Positions 6,946-13,299 of a DNA stretch of 30,177 nucleotides are shown piece by piece. A program made the position numbers and the translations under genes. The notes under the pieces were generated by a model. It had not been told where the DNA came from, did not search any database, and saw only the letters and a list, made by a program, of their open reading frames with translations. The DNA is from an uncultured bacterium (lineage in GTDB: Bacteria > Actinomycetota > Coriobacteriia > Coriobacteriales > Coriobacteriaceae): assembly GCA_905215835.1 (NCBI GenBank), contig CAJMRR010000004.1, positions 1-30,177 of the forward strand, read 5' to 3'. Every line of letters starts with the position of its first letter. The first letter of the stretch is position 1.

Positions 6946-8587
6946 GAAAGTTTGCTCCTTCCCGATCTTGTTTGCGCTGCTTACCTTCCTGATCGGCACC
7001 TGCGCGGTTGTGTTCCCCGCTTCCGCGCAGGCCGCGCCGACCTCGACCGGTTCCATCACGGTGGGCGGCACCGTGGCGAGCAGCTACGACGCCTACCAGA
7101 TCTTTAGCGCCAACGTCGTCGACGGCGACAGCGACGCCAAGATCGCCACCGACCTCGCCTGGGCAAGCGACGCCGTGCGCGACGCCGCACTGCCCGTGCT
7201 GCACAGCGCCGGCATGCCCAATTCCCAGACCACCGCGCAGGAAGCTGCCGAGTGGCTCAACACCGATTCCCACCTTACGAGCGCGCTGAGCGCACAGCTC
7301 GCTCGTTCCCTCCAGAGCTCTGGCGCCGTGTCCGTGGCCCTTAACGCGGGCACGACGGCCGAGCTGCCCTGTGGCTACTGGCTCATCGTCGCCGACGACG
7401 ACGCCATCGCCCGGGGCGAGGCCGGCACCGCGCCGATCATGGCCCTGGTGGGCGGCAGCGCCGTCACTGTCAAGCCCAAGGCGGCGACTCCCAAGGTCGC
7501 CAAGCACGTGCTGGAGGACAGCACCGCCGCCTGGCAGAAGGCCGCCGACGCCACGGTCGCCGACGACCTGTACTGGCGCCTCTCTGCCACGGTCCCGGCC
7601 GGGCTCACCGCCTACGACACCTATACGGTGCGGTTCGTCGACACCATGAGCGCGGGGCTCGACCCCTCCAAGGTCGCCGCGAGCATGCGCGTGTACGTGG
7701 CGGCGGGCGCCGAGGGCGGCTTCGACGCCGTCGCATGTGAGGGCGGTAACGCCAGCTCGACGCCGGTTAAAGGGTGGGCGGACATTACTTCACAGTGCAA
7801 GGTCTCGGTCGAGGGGTGCTCCTTCACCGTGCGTACCGGCGACCTGATCGCCGCGCTCGGCGGGGCCGACGCCTTCACCGCGGGCGCCCGCGCGGTCGCC
7901 GTGTACAACGCTCCGCTCAACAGCGCGTGCAACCACGGCATCGCGAAGGGCAACCCCAACGAGGTCTACCTGCGCTACCCGCGCTCTCCCCTCGCCGACC
8001 AGTCCGGCGACGCCGGCTTCACCCGCACGCCGAGCGATGACGCGTGCGCCTACACCTGGGGACTCAGTCTGATCAAGCGCTCAAGCTCGGACGATAAGCC
8101 GCTCGCGGGCGCCAAGCTGCGCATTATCGATGACCGCGGGCACATTCTAACGACTGACGGCTCGTGGTCGACGGATGCCGACGCGTGCGTCACCACGGGC
8201 GCGGATGGCCATGTGGAATTGAGCGGTGTGGACGCGGGTGTCTACACCGTCGAGGAGGTCGCGGCTCCCAAGGGTTACACCGCCTTTGAGGGCAAACGTA
8301 CGGTGACGGTTACGGCCGAGGGCCTGGACGTTAAACAGGTGGCGGCCGCGAAGCCCAAGGTGACTGTATCGGCCGAAAGCCCTCTGCGGGTTGATGCCGC
8401 CGATGCCGGGACGGGTTTAATTGAACTGTCGGTGCTCAACACCCCAAGTAGAGAAGCAAGTCGAGGCTTTATGCCCTCGACGGGAGATAGAACGTTGGTG
8501 CTGGTGGCGGTTTTGGCTGCCGTCGGAGTGGCGGCTATTGTTGTCGCGCTCGTCATCAAGCGGGGAGGAGGTCGCCGTGAAAAATAA
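6938..8587 (+). CDS. LPXTG-type fimbrial shaft (backbone) pilin
   Basis: The product has 549 residues. A GTG start at 6938 is chosen because GGGAGG lies just upstream and the signal peptide (NKKVCSF to ASAQA, about residues 1-28) then begins correctly. An N-terminal FimA-like domain is followed by VTVKPKAATPKVAKHV at about residues 180-195, the place where SpaA-type shaft pilins carry their joining lysine. Next is an isopeptide-forming D2 domain. A Cna_B domain from about residue 388 has an E-box, YTVEEVAAPKGY, at about 436. The cell-wall signal is MPSTG (512-516), then a membrane helix and basic tail. The gene overlaps the upstream adhesin by 8 bases, so the two are co-translated. A sortase would polymerise such subunits outside the membrane, but no pilin sortase is next to them. 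Confidence 0.88.
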   Translation: MNKKVCSFPILFALLTFLIGTCAVVFPASAQAAPTSTGSITVGGTVASSYDAYQIFSANVVDGDSDAKIATDLAWASDAVRDAALPVLHSAGMPNSQTTAQEAAEWLNTDSHLTSALSAQLARSLQSSGAVSVALNAGTTAELPCGYWLIVADDDAIARGEAGTAPIMALVGGSAVTVKPKAATPKVAKHVLEDSTAAWQKAADATVADDLYWRLSATVPAGLTAYDTYTVRFVDTMSAGLDPSKVAASMRVYVAAGAEGGFDAVACEGGNASSTPVKGWADITSQCKVSVEGCSFTVRTGDLIAALGGADAFTAGARAVAVYNAPLNSACNHGIAKGNPNEVYLRYPRSPLADQSGDAGFTRTPSDDACAYTWGLSLIKRSSSDDKPLAGAKLRIIDDRGHILTTDGSWSTDADACVTTGADGHVELSGVDAGVYTVEEVAAPKGYTAFEGKRTVTVTAEGLDVKQVAAAKPKVTVSAESPLRVDAADAGTGLIELSVLNTPSREASRGFMPSTGDRTLVLVAVLAAVGVAAIVVALVIKRGGGRREK

Positions 8588-8694
8588 TTGCCTTCCATGC
8601 TCACTGGCGTACTGCCTCCGTAATGAGTGATGCGCAGGTCTACCGACCTGATGATCATTGGTTTTGAAAAAGTTACTAGAGAACCCTCCAAGAA

Positions 8695-8740
8695 AAGCGG
8701 GGCACCCGGTCGATGCGATCGGGTGCCCCGCTTCGTTTGT
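8695..8740 (+). terminator. Strong intrinsic terminator of the pilin operon
   Basis: A perfect 14 bp stem, AAGCGGGGCACCCG (8695-8708) with 8720-8733, has an 11-base loop and is followed by a T-rich stretch. An A-rich run before the stem could let it work in the opposite direction too. Confidence 0.85.
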
Positions 8741-8742
8741 TA

Positions 8743-8769
8743 GTGCAAAGTAACCTGACCCTTTTGCAC
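8743..8769 (-). repeat. Palindromic element, set 1, arm type D (GTGCAAA)
   Basis: The arms GTGCAAA (8743-8749) and TTTGCAC (8763-8769) enclose a 13-base loop, GTAACCTGACCCT. The loop matches that of the arm type A element (minus-strand reading TAAACCTGTCCCT) at 10 of 13 positions, yet the arms differ. Its last base is the first base of the next element, giving a head-to-tail pair like the one at 485-577 in mirror orientation. Confidence 0.7.
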
Positions 8770-8801
8770 CACCACAAAGGTGCCTGGCCCCTTTGTGGTG
8801 G
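8769..8801 (-). repeat. Palindromic element, set 1, arm type B, inverted copy
   Basis: The same 12-base arms as the copies at 545 and 2129 enclose the loop in reverse complement, TGCCTGGCC. The orientation follows the minus-strand gene that ends at 8809, so in all intact copies the element points the same way relative to the gene before it. Confidence 0.88.
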
Positions 8802-8808
8802 TTGGCGG

Positions 8809-9954
8809 CTAAGCGGTGGGGAGTTCTGACGTGTTAGCCGGCTGCTGCGGCTTGAGGTGGGCGTTGCGCCAGATGATCTGGATGATGTAGCCGAGCATAA
8901 AGACAAAGGCCACGCCGCTGATGAAGCCGCCTACGAGGGGAAGCCCCGTGAGGGCGCCGGCGATCACGCCGCCGATGGCTGCCATGGCGTAGCGGTTTTG
9001 GCTGTGTCCGACCATGCGGGCGATCGCGCACCCCGCAAAGGCACTCGACACCAATGCGATGCCGATAACGCCGCACAAGAGGGTTCCGGCAAGCGACAGA
9101 CCAGCGATAGAGATAATCAGCAGTAGGACGGCGGGGGCGATAGCAATCGTAGCCAGAAGACCGCTCACCCACAGAGGCGTGGGGTGCTGGTGGAGCATGC
9201 CGGCGGCGCCGGCGGTCGCGCGCGGAAAGACGAGCTCGAGCAGCAGAGCGACAAAGCAGGCCGAGAGTGCCGCGGCGACGATGCCGCCGATGACATCGTT
9301 AACGGTGGAAGTATCCTCGTTCTCGGTGCGGTCGATCTTGAGCGCGCCGACCTCGGCTCCCGCGGCGCGCTCGGGGTCCTCGGAGACGTGCGCGTTCACG
9401 GTGCCGGTGATGTGGGCGTTCTTGCCCAGGATGAGCTTGTCGGCCCAAACCTCGACATCGCCCTCGACGGTGCCATCGATGGTCACCGTATCGCCCGCAA
9501 GCGCTGCCGACTTGGTGGAGCCGCGCAGGGCAACCGTCTCGCCTATCGCATAGAAACAGTTGGCGATGCTGTCGGAATTGAGCACGACATGCTGACCGGC
9601 TACCGTCACACTGCCATCAACCGTGGTCTTGGCAACGTCGATGGTGCGTGCCGCCAGACGGACGGCGCCACCCACCGTGCAGTCGCGGATAGAGAGGGTA
9701 TCGCCCGCGGCGATGATATCGCGGTCGATGGAGACATCGTCCAGTTCGAGACTCTGACCTGCCCAGTACAGGTCACCTTCGACGCCGGATGGATTGGCGT
9801 CATTGTCGGTCGCAAGTACGTTTCCTGCGGTGTCCGTCCCGGCGAACGACGCTGTGGGAAGTGCAGTGAGCGCGAGCGCGATGAGCGCGAATGCCATAAG
9901 CAGGCAGCGACGCATCTTGTGTGACGGCGCCGCCGCGGTTTGATTGAAAGCCAT
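8809..9954 (-). CDS. Exported bactofilin-like/polymer-forming protein with C-terminal membrane domain
   Basis: The product has 381 residues. The N-terminus has a hydrophobic signal segment (about 15-38, ending ASFAG). About residues 60-180 form successive short beta-strand repeats of the type DTLSIRDCTVGGAVRLAA and DTVTIDGTVEGDVEVWAD, the pattern of bactofilin or polymer-forming beta-helices. The remainder holds about four hydrophobic helices rich in Gly, Ala and Ile. Bactofilins are usually cytoplasmic; an export signal plus a multi-pass tail suggests an extracytoplasmic scaffold anchored in the membrane. AAAGGA lies about 7 bases before the ATG. An internal ATG (MRRCLLMAF) could be the true start of a shorter signal peptide. 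The function is inferred only. Confidence 0.7.
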   Translation of the reverse strand: MAFNQTAAAPSHKMRRCLLMAFALIALALTALPTASFAGTDTAGNVLATDNDANPSGVEGDLYWAGQSLELDDVSIDRDIIAAGDTLSIRDCTVGGAVRLAARTIDVAKTTVDGSVTVAGQHVVLNSDSIANCFYAIGETVALRGSTKSAALAGDTVTIDGTVEGDVEVWADKLILGKNAHITGTVNAHVSEDPERAAGAEVGALKIDRTENEDTSTVNDVIGGIVAAALSACFVALLLELVFPRATAGAAGMLHQHPTPLWVSGLLATIAIAPAVLLLIISIAGLSLAGTLLCGVIGIALVSSAFAGCAIARMVGHSQNRYAMAAIGGVIAGALTGLPLVGGFISGVAFVFMLGYIIQIIWRNAHLKPQQPANTSELPTA

Positions 9955-10061
9955 AGTTAATCCTTTTGTTAGGTGTTCGGCATATACCTAACAGGGTACC
10001 CAACGCGAGGGCGCTCTAAAAGAACCTCTCGGTTGCATTTCGAAGGGTAGTGCCGTGCTGT

Positions 10062-10751
10062 CTACTTTTTACGGTGCAAAAAGCGCGCGATGTCCTCTTC
10101 GGTGGGGCTTTTGATGTCAAAGCGCAGCGACAGCCAGCGCAGACCCATGGTCACGACAACGCATACGACCAGCGCGGCGACATTGCTCATGATGCCGCTC
10201 ATAACGAGACACACATAGCTTGTCGATCCGGCGATGGCCGCGATGGCATAAAAGTTAGTGCGTTGGAAAATGCCCGGAACCACGCCCATAAAGCCGTCGC
10301 GCAGCATGCCGCCACCTACTGCGGTGAAGAAGCCCATCATGATGCAAACGACGGGCGCAAAGCCGTAGACCAGCGCCTTGTCTGCGCCGGTTGCCGCATA
10401 GATGCCGACCGAGATGATGTCGAGCAAGGGGATGAGTTTTTCGGGCTTGTCGACGATTGCCGGGAAAATGTAGATGATGGCTGCCGTGGCAATGGAAAGC
10501 GGCAGCGCCATCGGCTGGTTGAGGATGTAGACGTTGCCCACCTGCAGCGTCATATCGCGCAAAAGACCGCCGCCCAGACCGCAGACCACCGCGAGTGCAA
10601 CTGCACCCACCAGGTCGAGTTTGTGCTCGCGCGCAACCAGCACACCCGAGATCGATGCAGCGACAACAGCGAACATCTCGAGCCAAAACGGAATGGCGAC
10701 CATGGCATCCGAGGCATGTGAGGTAACGGTTACAGCGGCGATGACGGGCAA
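10062..10751 (-). CDS. UPF0126/TRIC-type trimeric intracellular cation channel family membrane protein
   Basis: The product has 229 residues and two related halves, each holding about three hydrophobic helices and a GGGxLRD motif (GLGGGLLRDM in the first half, AVGGGMLRDG in the second). This duplicated motif is typical of the bacterial UPF0126 (YicG/YadS) family, related to TRIC channels and in some cases reported as glycine transporters. A TTG start (10749-10751) is used because AAAGGA lies 8 bases upstream; the first internal ATG would remove residues that precede the first helix. It is 107 bases upstream of the bactofilin-like gene on the same strand and may be co-transcribed with it. The transported ion or solute is not known. 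Confidence 0.88.
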   Translation of the reverse strand: MPVIAAVTVTSHASDAMVAIPFWLEMFAVVAASISGVLVAREHKLDLVGAVALAVVCGLGGGLLRDMTLQVGNVYILNQPMALPLSIATAAIIYIFPAIVDKPEKLIPLLDIISVGIYAATGADKALVYGFAPVVCIMMGFFTAVGGGMLRDGFMGVVPGIFQRTNFYAIAAIAGSTSYVCLVMSGIMSNVAALVVCVVVTMGLRWLSLRFDIKSPTEEDIARFLHRKK

Positions 10752-11055
10752 GATGGGGTCCTTTGGATTGTGGGTTTAGACAATGCCCGTACATAGTACA
10801 TGGTTGGCGGGCGTGGCGACCCTATTGCTCGGTAAACGGTTGGCAGCGGATGCTGACATGGCATTGCTGGAATGCCAGGGATCCAAAACATGTACGTCAC
10901 CCTCCAAAAACGGCATTTTTCGACATCTTTGGAGGCGGACGTACATGTTTGGATTGAGCTCACAGCATGAGTGAGTTGATTTACTCACATCCGGTATATT
11001 TCCCCACTTCAACGGACATAAGAGTTGGATACCGGCTCAGAGCGAGAGGCCCTCA
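10752..11055. other. Divergent intergenic region
   Basis: This 304-base gap separates the minus-strand channel gene from the plus-strand unknown gene. Besides the palindromic element at 10881-10954 it holds short repeats around 10791-10803 (GTACATAGTACATG) and 10861-10876 (GCATTGCTGGAATGCC). No clear promoter was found for either gene. Confidence 0.5.
10881..10954 (-). repeat. Palindromic element, set 2, arm type E, left copy
   Basis: Arms of about 27 bases (10881-10908 and 10928-10954) have a one-base bulge and two mismatches. The loop holds the complement of CGAAAAATGCCG (10911-10922). Its reverse complement matches the element at 12083-12154 at most positions, so the two form an inverted pair around the gene between them. 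Confidence 0.85.
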
Positions 11056-12063
11056 ATGGATACCCCTGTTCTCATTTCGCATAAAACCGCATGGCTTGTC
11101 CATCATGCACCCCAGAATTTGGTTCAGTCTCTTGCGCGGCACGACTACCAGATAGGCGCACAAGGCATCTCCACCCAGCAACGTGTTGCGCGCATACGAC
11201 AGGCTCTTACCGACTGCGGCATTCCGTCCGATATGCTTAAGACTATCGATATCGCGGTTGTATTCGAATTCGAGCGAATTCGTACCAAAGGCGTCGTTTG
11301 TCACATTCTTGGACAAAATCTTCCCTACGAGCATATTAACGAGTTGACGCCCGGAATCTTCATCACCGACGAAGCCTTCACCTTTGTGCTCGCTGCCGAG
11401 TGGATGGATAGGATCGAATATCTCGAATATGGCTATGAAGTTTGCGGCGATTATCGCATGAGGCTCAATCCCGCCGACCCTTATACCGGGCAACCAGCCA
11501 CTACCTCCAAGGATGAAATAACCAAACTGCTCGATCGGCACCCCGGCAAACCCAGTGCCACACGTGCACGGCTCGCGCTCAGGCACATCTACGATCACTC
11601 GGCCTCGCCTATGGAGACCGCTTCGGCAATCGCCCTCTCGCTCCCAACAAGCGAAGGCGGCGTTGGTATCCGAGGTATCGAACTCAACAAACCGCTCGAG
11701 ATCCCTCAACGTCTCTGGCATTGCACAAAAGCCCGAACACTCAAAATCGATGCCCTCATTACCTATAAGCGCAGGGAGCTCGGTATCGAATATAAGGGCG
11801 GTTTTCACGATGAGCTCGAGCGCAAGGGAGCAGATGCGGAGCGAGAAGCCGTTCTCTCCCAAATGGGATATCGAATCGTTACGCTCACTTCGGCTCAGTT
11901 CGGCAGCCAGCTCGCCTTTCACCGCGCCATGAACAACATTCGCGAAGCACTCGGCATGCCTCGCTGTACCGACACCGGGTACCAGCGAGAGCAAAACGAA
12001 CTACGCAAGGCGCTTATCCGCAACTGGAAGGGCATGCGAGACGAAGAGGCACCTTCCGAATAG
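11056..12063 (+). CDS. Unknown protein with possible PD-(D/E)XK (DUF559/Vsr-like) nuclease core
   Basis: The product has 335 residues and is soluble, with no signal or membrane segment. I do not recognise the full-length family. About residues 228-285 read as D232 (in KIDALITY), then E245-Y-K247 (in GIEYKG), then a helix with ADAEREAVLSQMGY and the strand RIVTLT. This D-x12-E-x-K pattern followed by a D/R-containing helix and a GYRIVTLT strand resembles the DUF559/Vsr endonuclease fold, often found at the C-terminus of AbiEi-like proteins in actinobacteria. The N-terminal 200 residues have no clear winged-helix motif. GAGAGG (11044-11049) precedes the ATG. Inverted palindromic elements flank the gene closely, suggesting a mobile or cargo unit. 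The nuclease call is tentative. Confidence 0.6.
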   Translation: MDTPVLISHKTAWLVHHAPQNLVQSLARHDYQIGAQGISTQQRVARIRQALTDCGIPSDMLKTIDIAVVFEFERIRTKGVVCHILGQNLPYEHINELTPGIFITDEAFTFVLAAEWMDRIEYLEYGYEVCGDYRMRLNPADPYTGQPATTSKDEITKLLDRHPGKPSATRARLALRHIYDHSASPMETASAIALSLPTSEGGVGIRGIELNKPLEIPQRLWHCTKARTLKIDALITYKRRELGIEYKGGFHDELERKGADAEREAVLSQMGYRIVTLTSAQFGSQLAFHRAMNNIREALGMPRCTDTGYQREQNELRKALIRNWKGMRDEEAPSE

Positions 12064-12082
12064 TGCCACTCCCGCGAACTCA

Positions 12083-12154
12083 ATCCAAACGTGTACATCA
12101 GCCTTCAAAGATGTCGAAAAATGTCGGTTTTGGAGGGTGACGTACATGTTTGGG
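12083..12154 (+). repeat. Palindromic element, set 2, arm type E, right copy
   Basis: The imperfect arms (12083-12109 and 12128-12153) enclose the core CGAAAAATGTCG (12115-12126). It is about nine-tenths identical to the reverse complement of 10881-10954. It starts 20 bases after the unknown gene's stop. It has no T run, so terminator activity is doubtful. Confidence 0.85.
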
Positions 12155-12183
12155 GAAGCGTGGGATCGAGACGTATTTCGATA

Positions 12184-12213
12184 ACAAAAAAGCTCCCGTT
12201 GCTGGGAGCTTTC
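12184..12213 (-). terminator. Terminator after tRNA-Ser(CGA)
   Basis: On the minus strand AGCTCCC (plus 12204-12210) pairs with GGGAGCT (plus 12191-12197) across a 6-base loop and is followed by TTTTTTG. It lies a few bases beyond the CCA end of the tRNA gene. Confidence 0.85.
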
Positions 12214-12223
12214 TCAACCAAAA

Positions 12224-12314
12224 TGGCGGAGGAGGAGGGATTCGAACCCTCGTGACCTTATACAGGCCAAACGGTTTTCGAGACCGCCGCATTCAACCAC
12301 TCTGCCACCCCTCC
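12224..12314 (-). tRNA. tRNA-Ser (anticodon CGA)
   Basis: This 91-base class II tRNA has an encoded CCA end. The acceptor strand GGAGGGG pairs with CTCCTCC (one G-U). The anticodon stem GCGGT/ACCGT encloses the loop CTCGAAA with anticodon CGA, which reads UCG. A long variable arm and the T arm GAGGG-TTCGAAT-CCCTC are present. The long variable arm supports serine. Confidence 0.95.
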
Positions 12315-12329
12315 GCGTGGGGTAAAAAC

Positions 12330-12357
12330 AAAGCAGGCTCGAAGGCCTGCTTTGGAA
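12330..12357 (-). terminator. Hairpin between the two tRNA-Ser genes
   Basis: AAAGCAGGC (12330-12338) and GCCTGCTTT (12345-12353) form a 9 bp stem with a 6-base loop. On the minus strand it is followed by GTTTTTACC. It would end or attenuate transcription after tRNA-Ser(GGA), or serve as a processing site in a joint transcript. Confidence 0.65.
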
Positions 12358-12362
12358 TTAAC

Positions 12363-12453
12363 TGGCGGAGAGTCAGGGATTTGAACCCTGGAGACGCTTT
12401 TGACGCCTACACGATTTCCAATCGTGCTCCTTCGGCCACTCGGACAACTCTCC
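12363..12453 (-). tRNA. tRNA-Ser (anticodon GGA)
   Basis: This 91-base class II tRNA has an encoded CCA end. The acceptor strand is GGAGAGT. The anticodon stem CACGA/TCGTG encloses TTGGAAA with anticodon GGA, reading UCC and UCU. A long variable arm and the T arm CAGGG-TTCAAAT-CCCTG are present. Confidence 0.95.
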
Positions 12454-12469
12454 GTTAAATGCGAAAGTC

Positions 12470-12497
12470 AGTATACACGAGGAATCGCAAAGTGCAA
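12470..12497 (-). promoter_or_regulatory. Promoter of the tRNA-Ser genes
   Basis: Read on the minus strand, TTGCAC (plus 12492-12497), a 16-base spacer and TATACT (plus 12470-12475) lie 17 bases before the first base of tRNA-Ser(GGA). Both boxes are close to the sigma-70 type consensus. Confidence 0.65.
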
Positions 12498-12857
12498 ACA
12501 GAAAAGTTGGCATTTTTTAAAACGCTTGGCCGCGCCTGGCGTTGCAGTGGGGTTTGAGGTGCCAAAAAACGGCTTCCGACCAGCGTGGTTGATCAACTCA
12601 ATTGTTCAAAAGGGGTATTCATAAGCGACTTGGTAATGAATTTAAAAATCTTTGGGTGGTACTGTGGACCACTGGTATGCATTTTGCGACCACAGCCTTG
12701 TGTCCGTTGACCTGCGGCTTGGCTCAGCTTGTCCCCGCGGCACCGTATCTTGTCCACAAATCCGTCAAGCTCTTGGTCGGCATTTGGTTGGAATGCGCAT
12801 GAAACGCCGTGCAAGTATGGGCATATGTGGAGGTCATGAGGTTGTAGCTGCATATTC
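12498..12857. other. Intergenic stretch with no recognised gene
   Basis: This 360-base stretch between the tRNA promoter and the rpsF promoter has only short open frames without ribosome binding sites or protein-like composition. I see no convincing RNA gene or repeat in it. Confidence 0.5.
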
Positions 12858-12886
12858 TTGCGGCCTGGGAGGTTGAAAGATATTAT
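12858..12886 (+). promoter_or_regulatory. Promoter of the rpsF-ssb-rpsR-rplI cluster
   Basis: TTGCGG (12858-12863) and TATTAT (12881-12886) are separated by exactly 17 bases. Transcription would start near 12893, giving a leader of about 65 bases before the rpsF ATG. Confidence 0.65.
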
Positions 12887-12903
12887 TACCAAGTCTTTTC
12901 CTG

Positions 12904-12930
12904 CTTCAGGCGCACCTTCACGACCTGAAG
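12904..12930 (+). promoter_or_regulatory. Hairpin in the rpsF leader, possible ribosomal protein autoregulatory site
   Basis: CTTCAGG (12904-12910) pairs with CCTGAAG (12924-12930) across a 13-base loop, CGCACCTTCACGA. It stands between the promoter and the ribosome binding site GAGGAGG. In many bacteria rpsF leaders bind the S6:S18 complex through a stem with a CCG-containing bulge. I cannot confirm that motif here. Confidence 0.4.
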
Positions 12931-12957
12931 CCACATTTGCCCAGAGGAGGTGACAAT

Positions 12958-13251
12958 ATGAAGGCTTATGAACTGCTGTTCTTTGTTGACCCGTCGCTCG
13001 ACCCCGAGACTCGTCTCGCTGTTATGAAGCGTATCGATACCACGATCGCTGAGGGCGCTGGCAAGGTCGACTCCGTTGACGAGTGGGGCAAGCGCAAGCT
13101 CGCCTACGAGATCAACGACCTCACCGATGGTGACTACACCCTCATCAACTTCCACGCAGATCCTACCCAGATCGCCGAGCTTGATCGCGTCCTGCGCATC
13201 ACCGACGCTGTGGTCCGCCACATGATCGTCCGTCGCGACGACCAGGAGTAA
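12958..13251 (+). CDS. rpsF: 30S ribosomal protein S6
   Basis: The product has 97 residues, the usual length. It begins MKAYELLFFVDPSLD, the conserved first strand of S6, and has WGKRKLAYEI and a C-terminal VLRITDAVVRHMIVR as in other S6 proteins. S6 sits on the platform of the small subunit beside S18, whose gene is two places downstream. The ATG at 12958 follows GAGGAGG at a good distance. It is the first gene of the conserved rpsF-ssb-rpsR-rplI-dnaB order. Confidence 0.98.
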   Translation: MKAYELLFFVDPSLDPETRLAVMKRIDTTIAEGAGKVDSVDEWGKRKLAYEINDLTDGDYTLINFHADPTQIAELDRVLRITDAVVRHMIVRRDDQE

Positions 13252-13299
13252 GACTGTCGTTTTGGACTGGGCTTGTGCCCCAAGAGGAAGTAGTGAGTT

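Noticed and set aside
12593..12934. Minus-strand open frame of 113 codons before rpsF
   Set aside because: It overlaps the rpsF promoter and leader, has no binding site and has mixed, non-protein-like composition.
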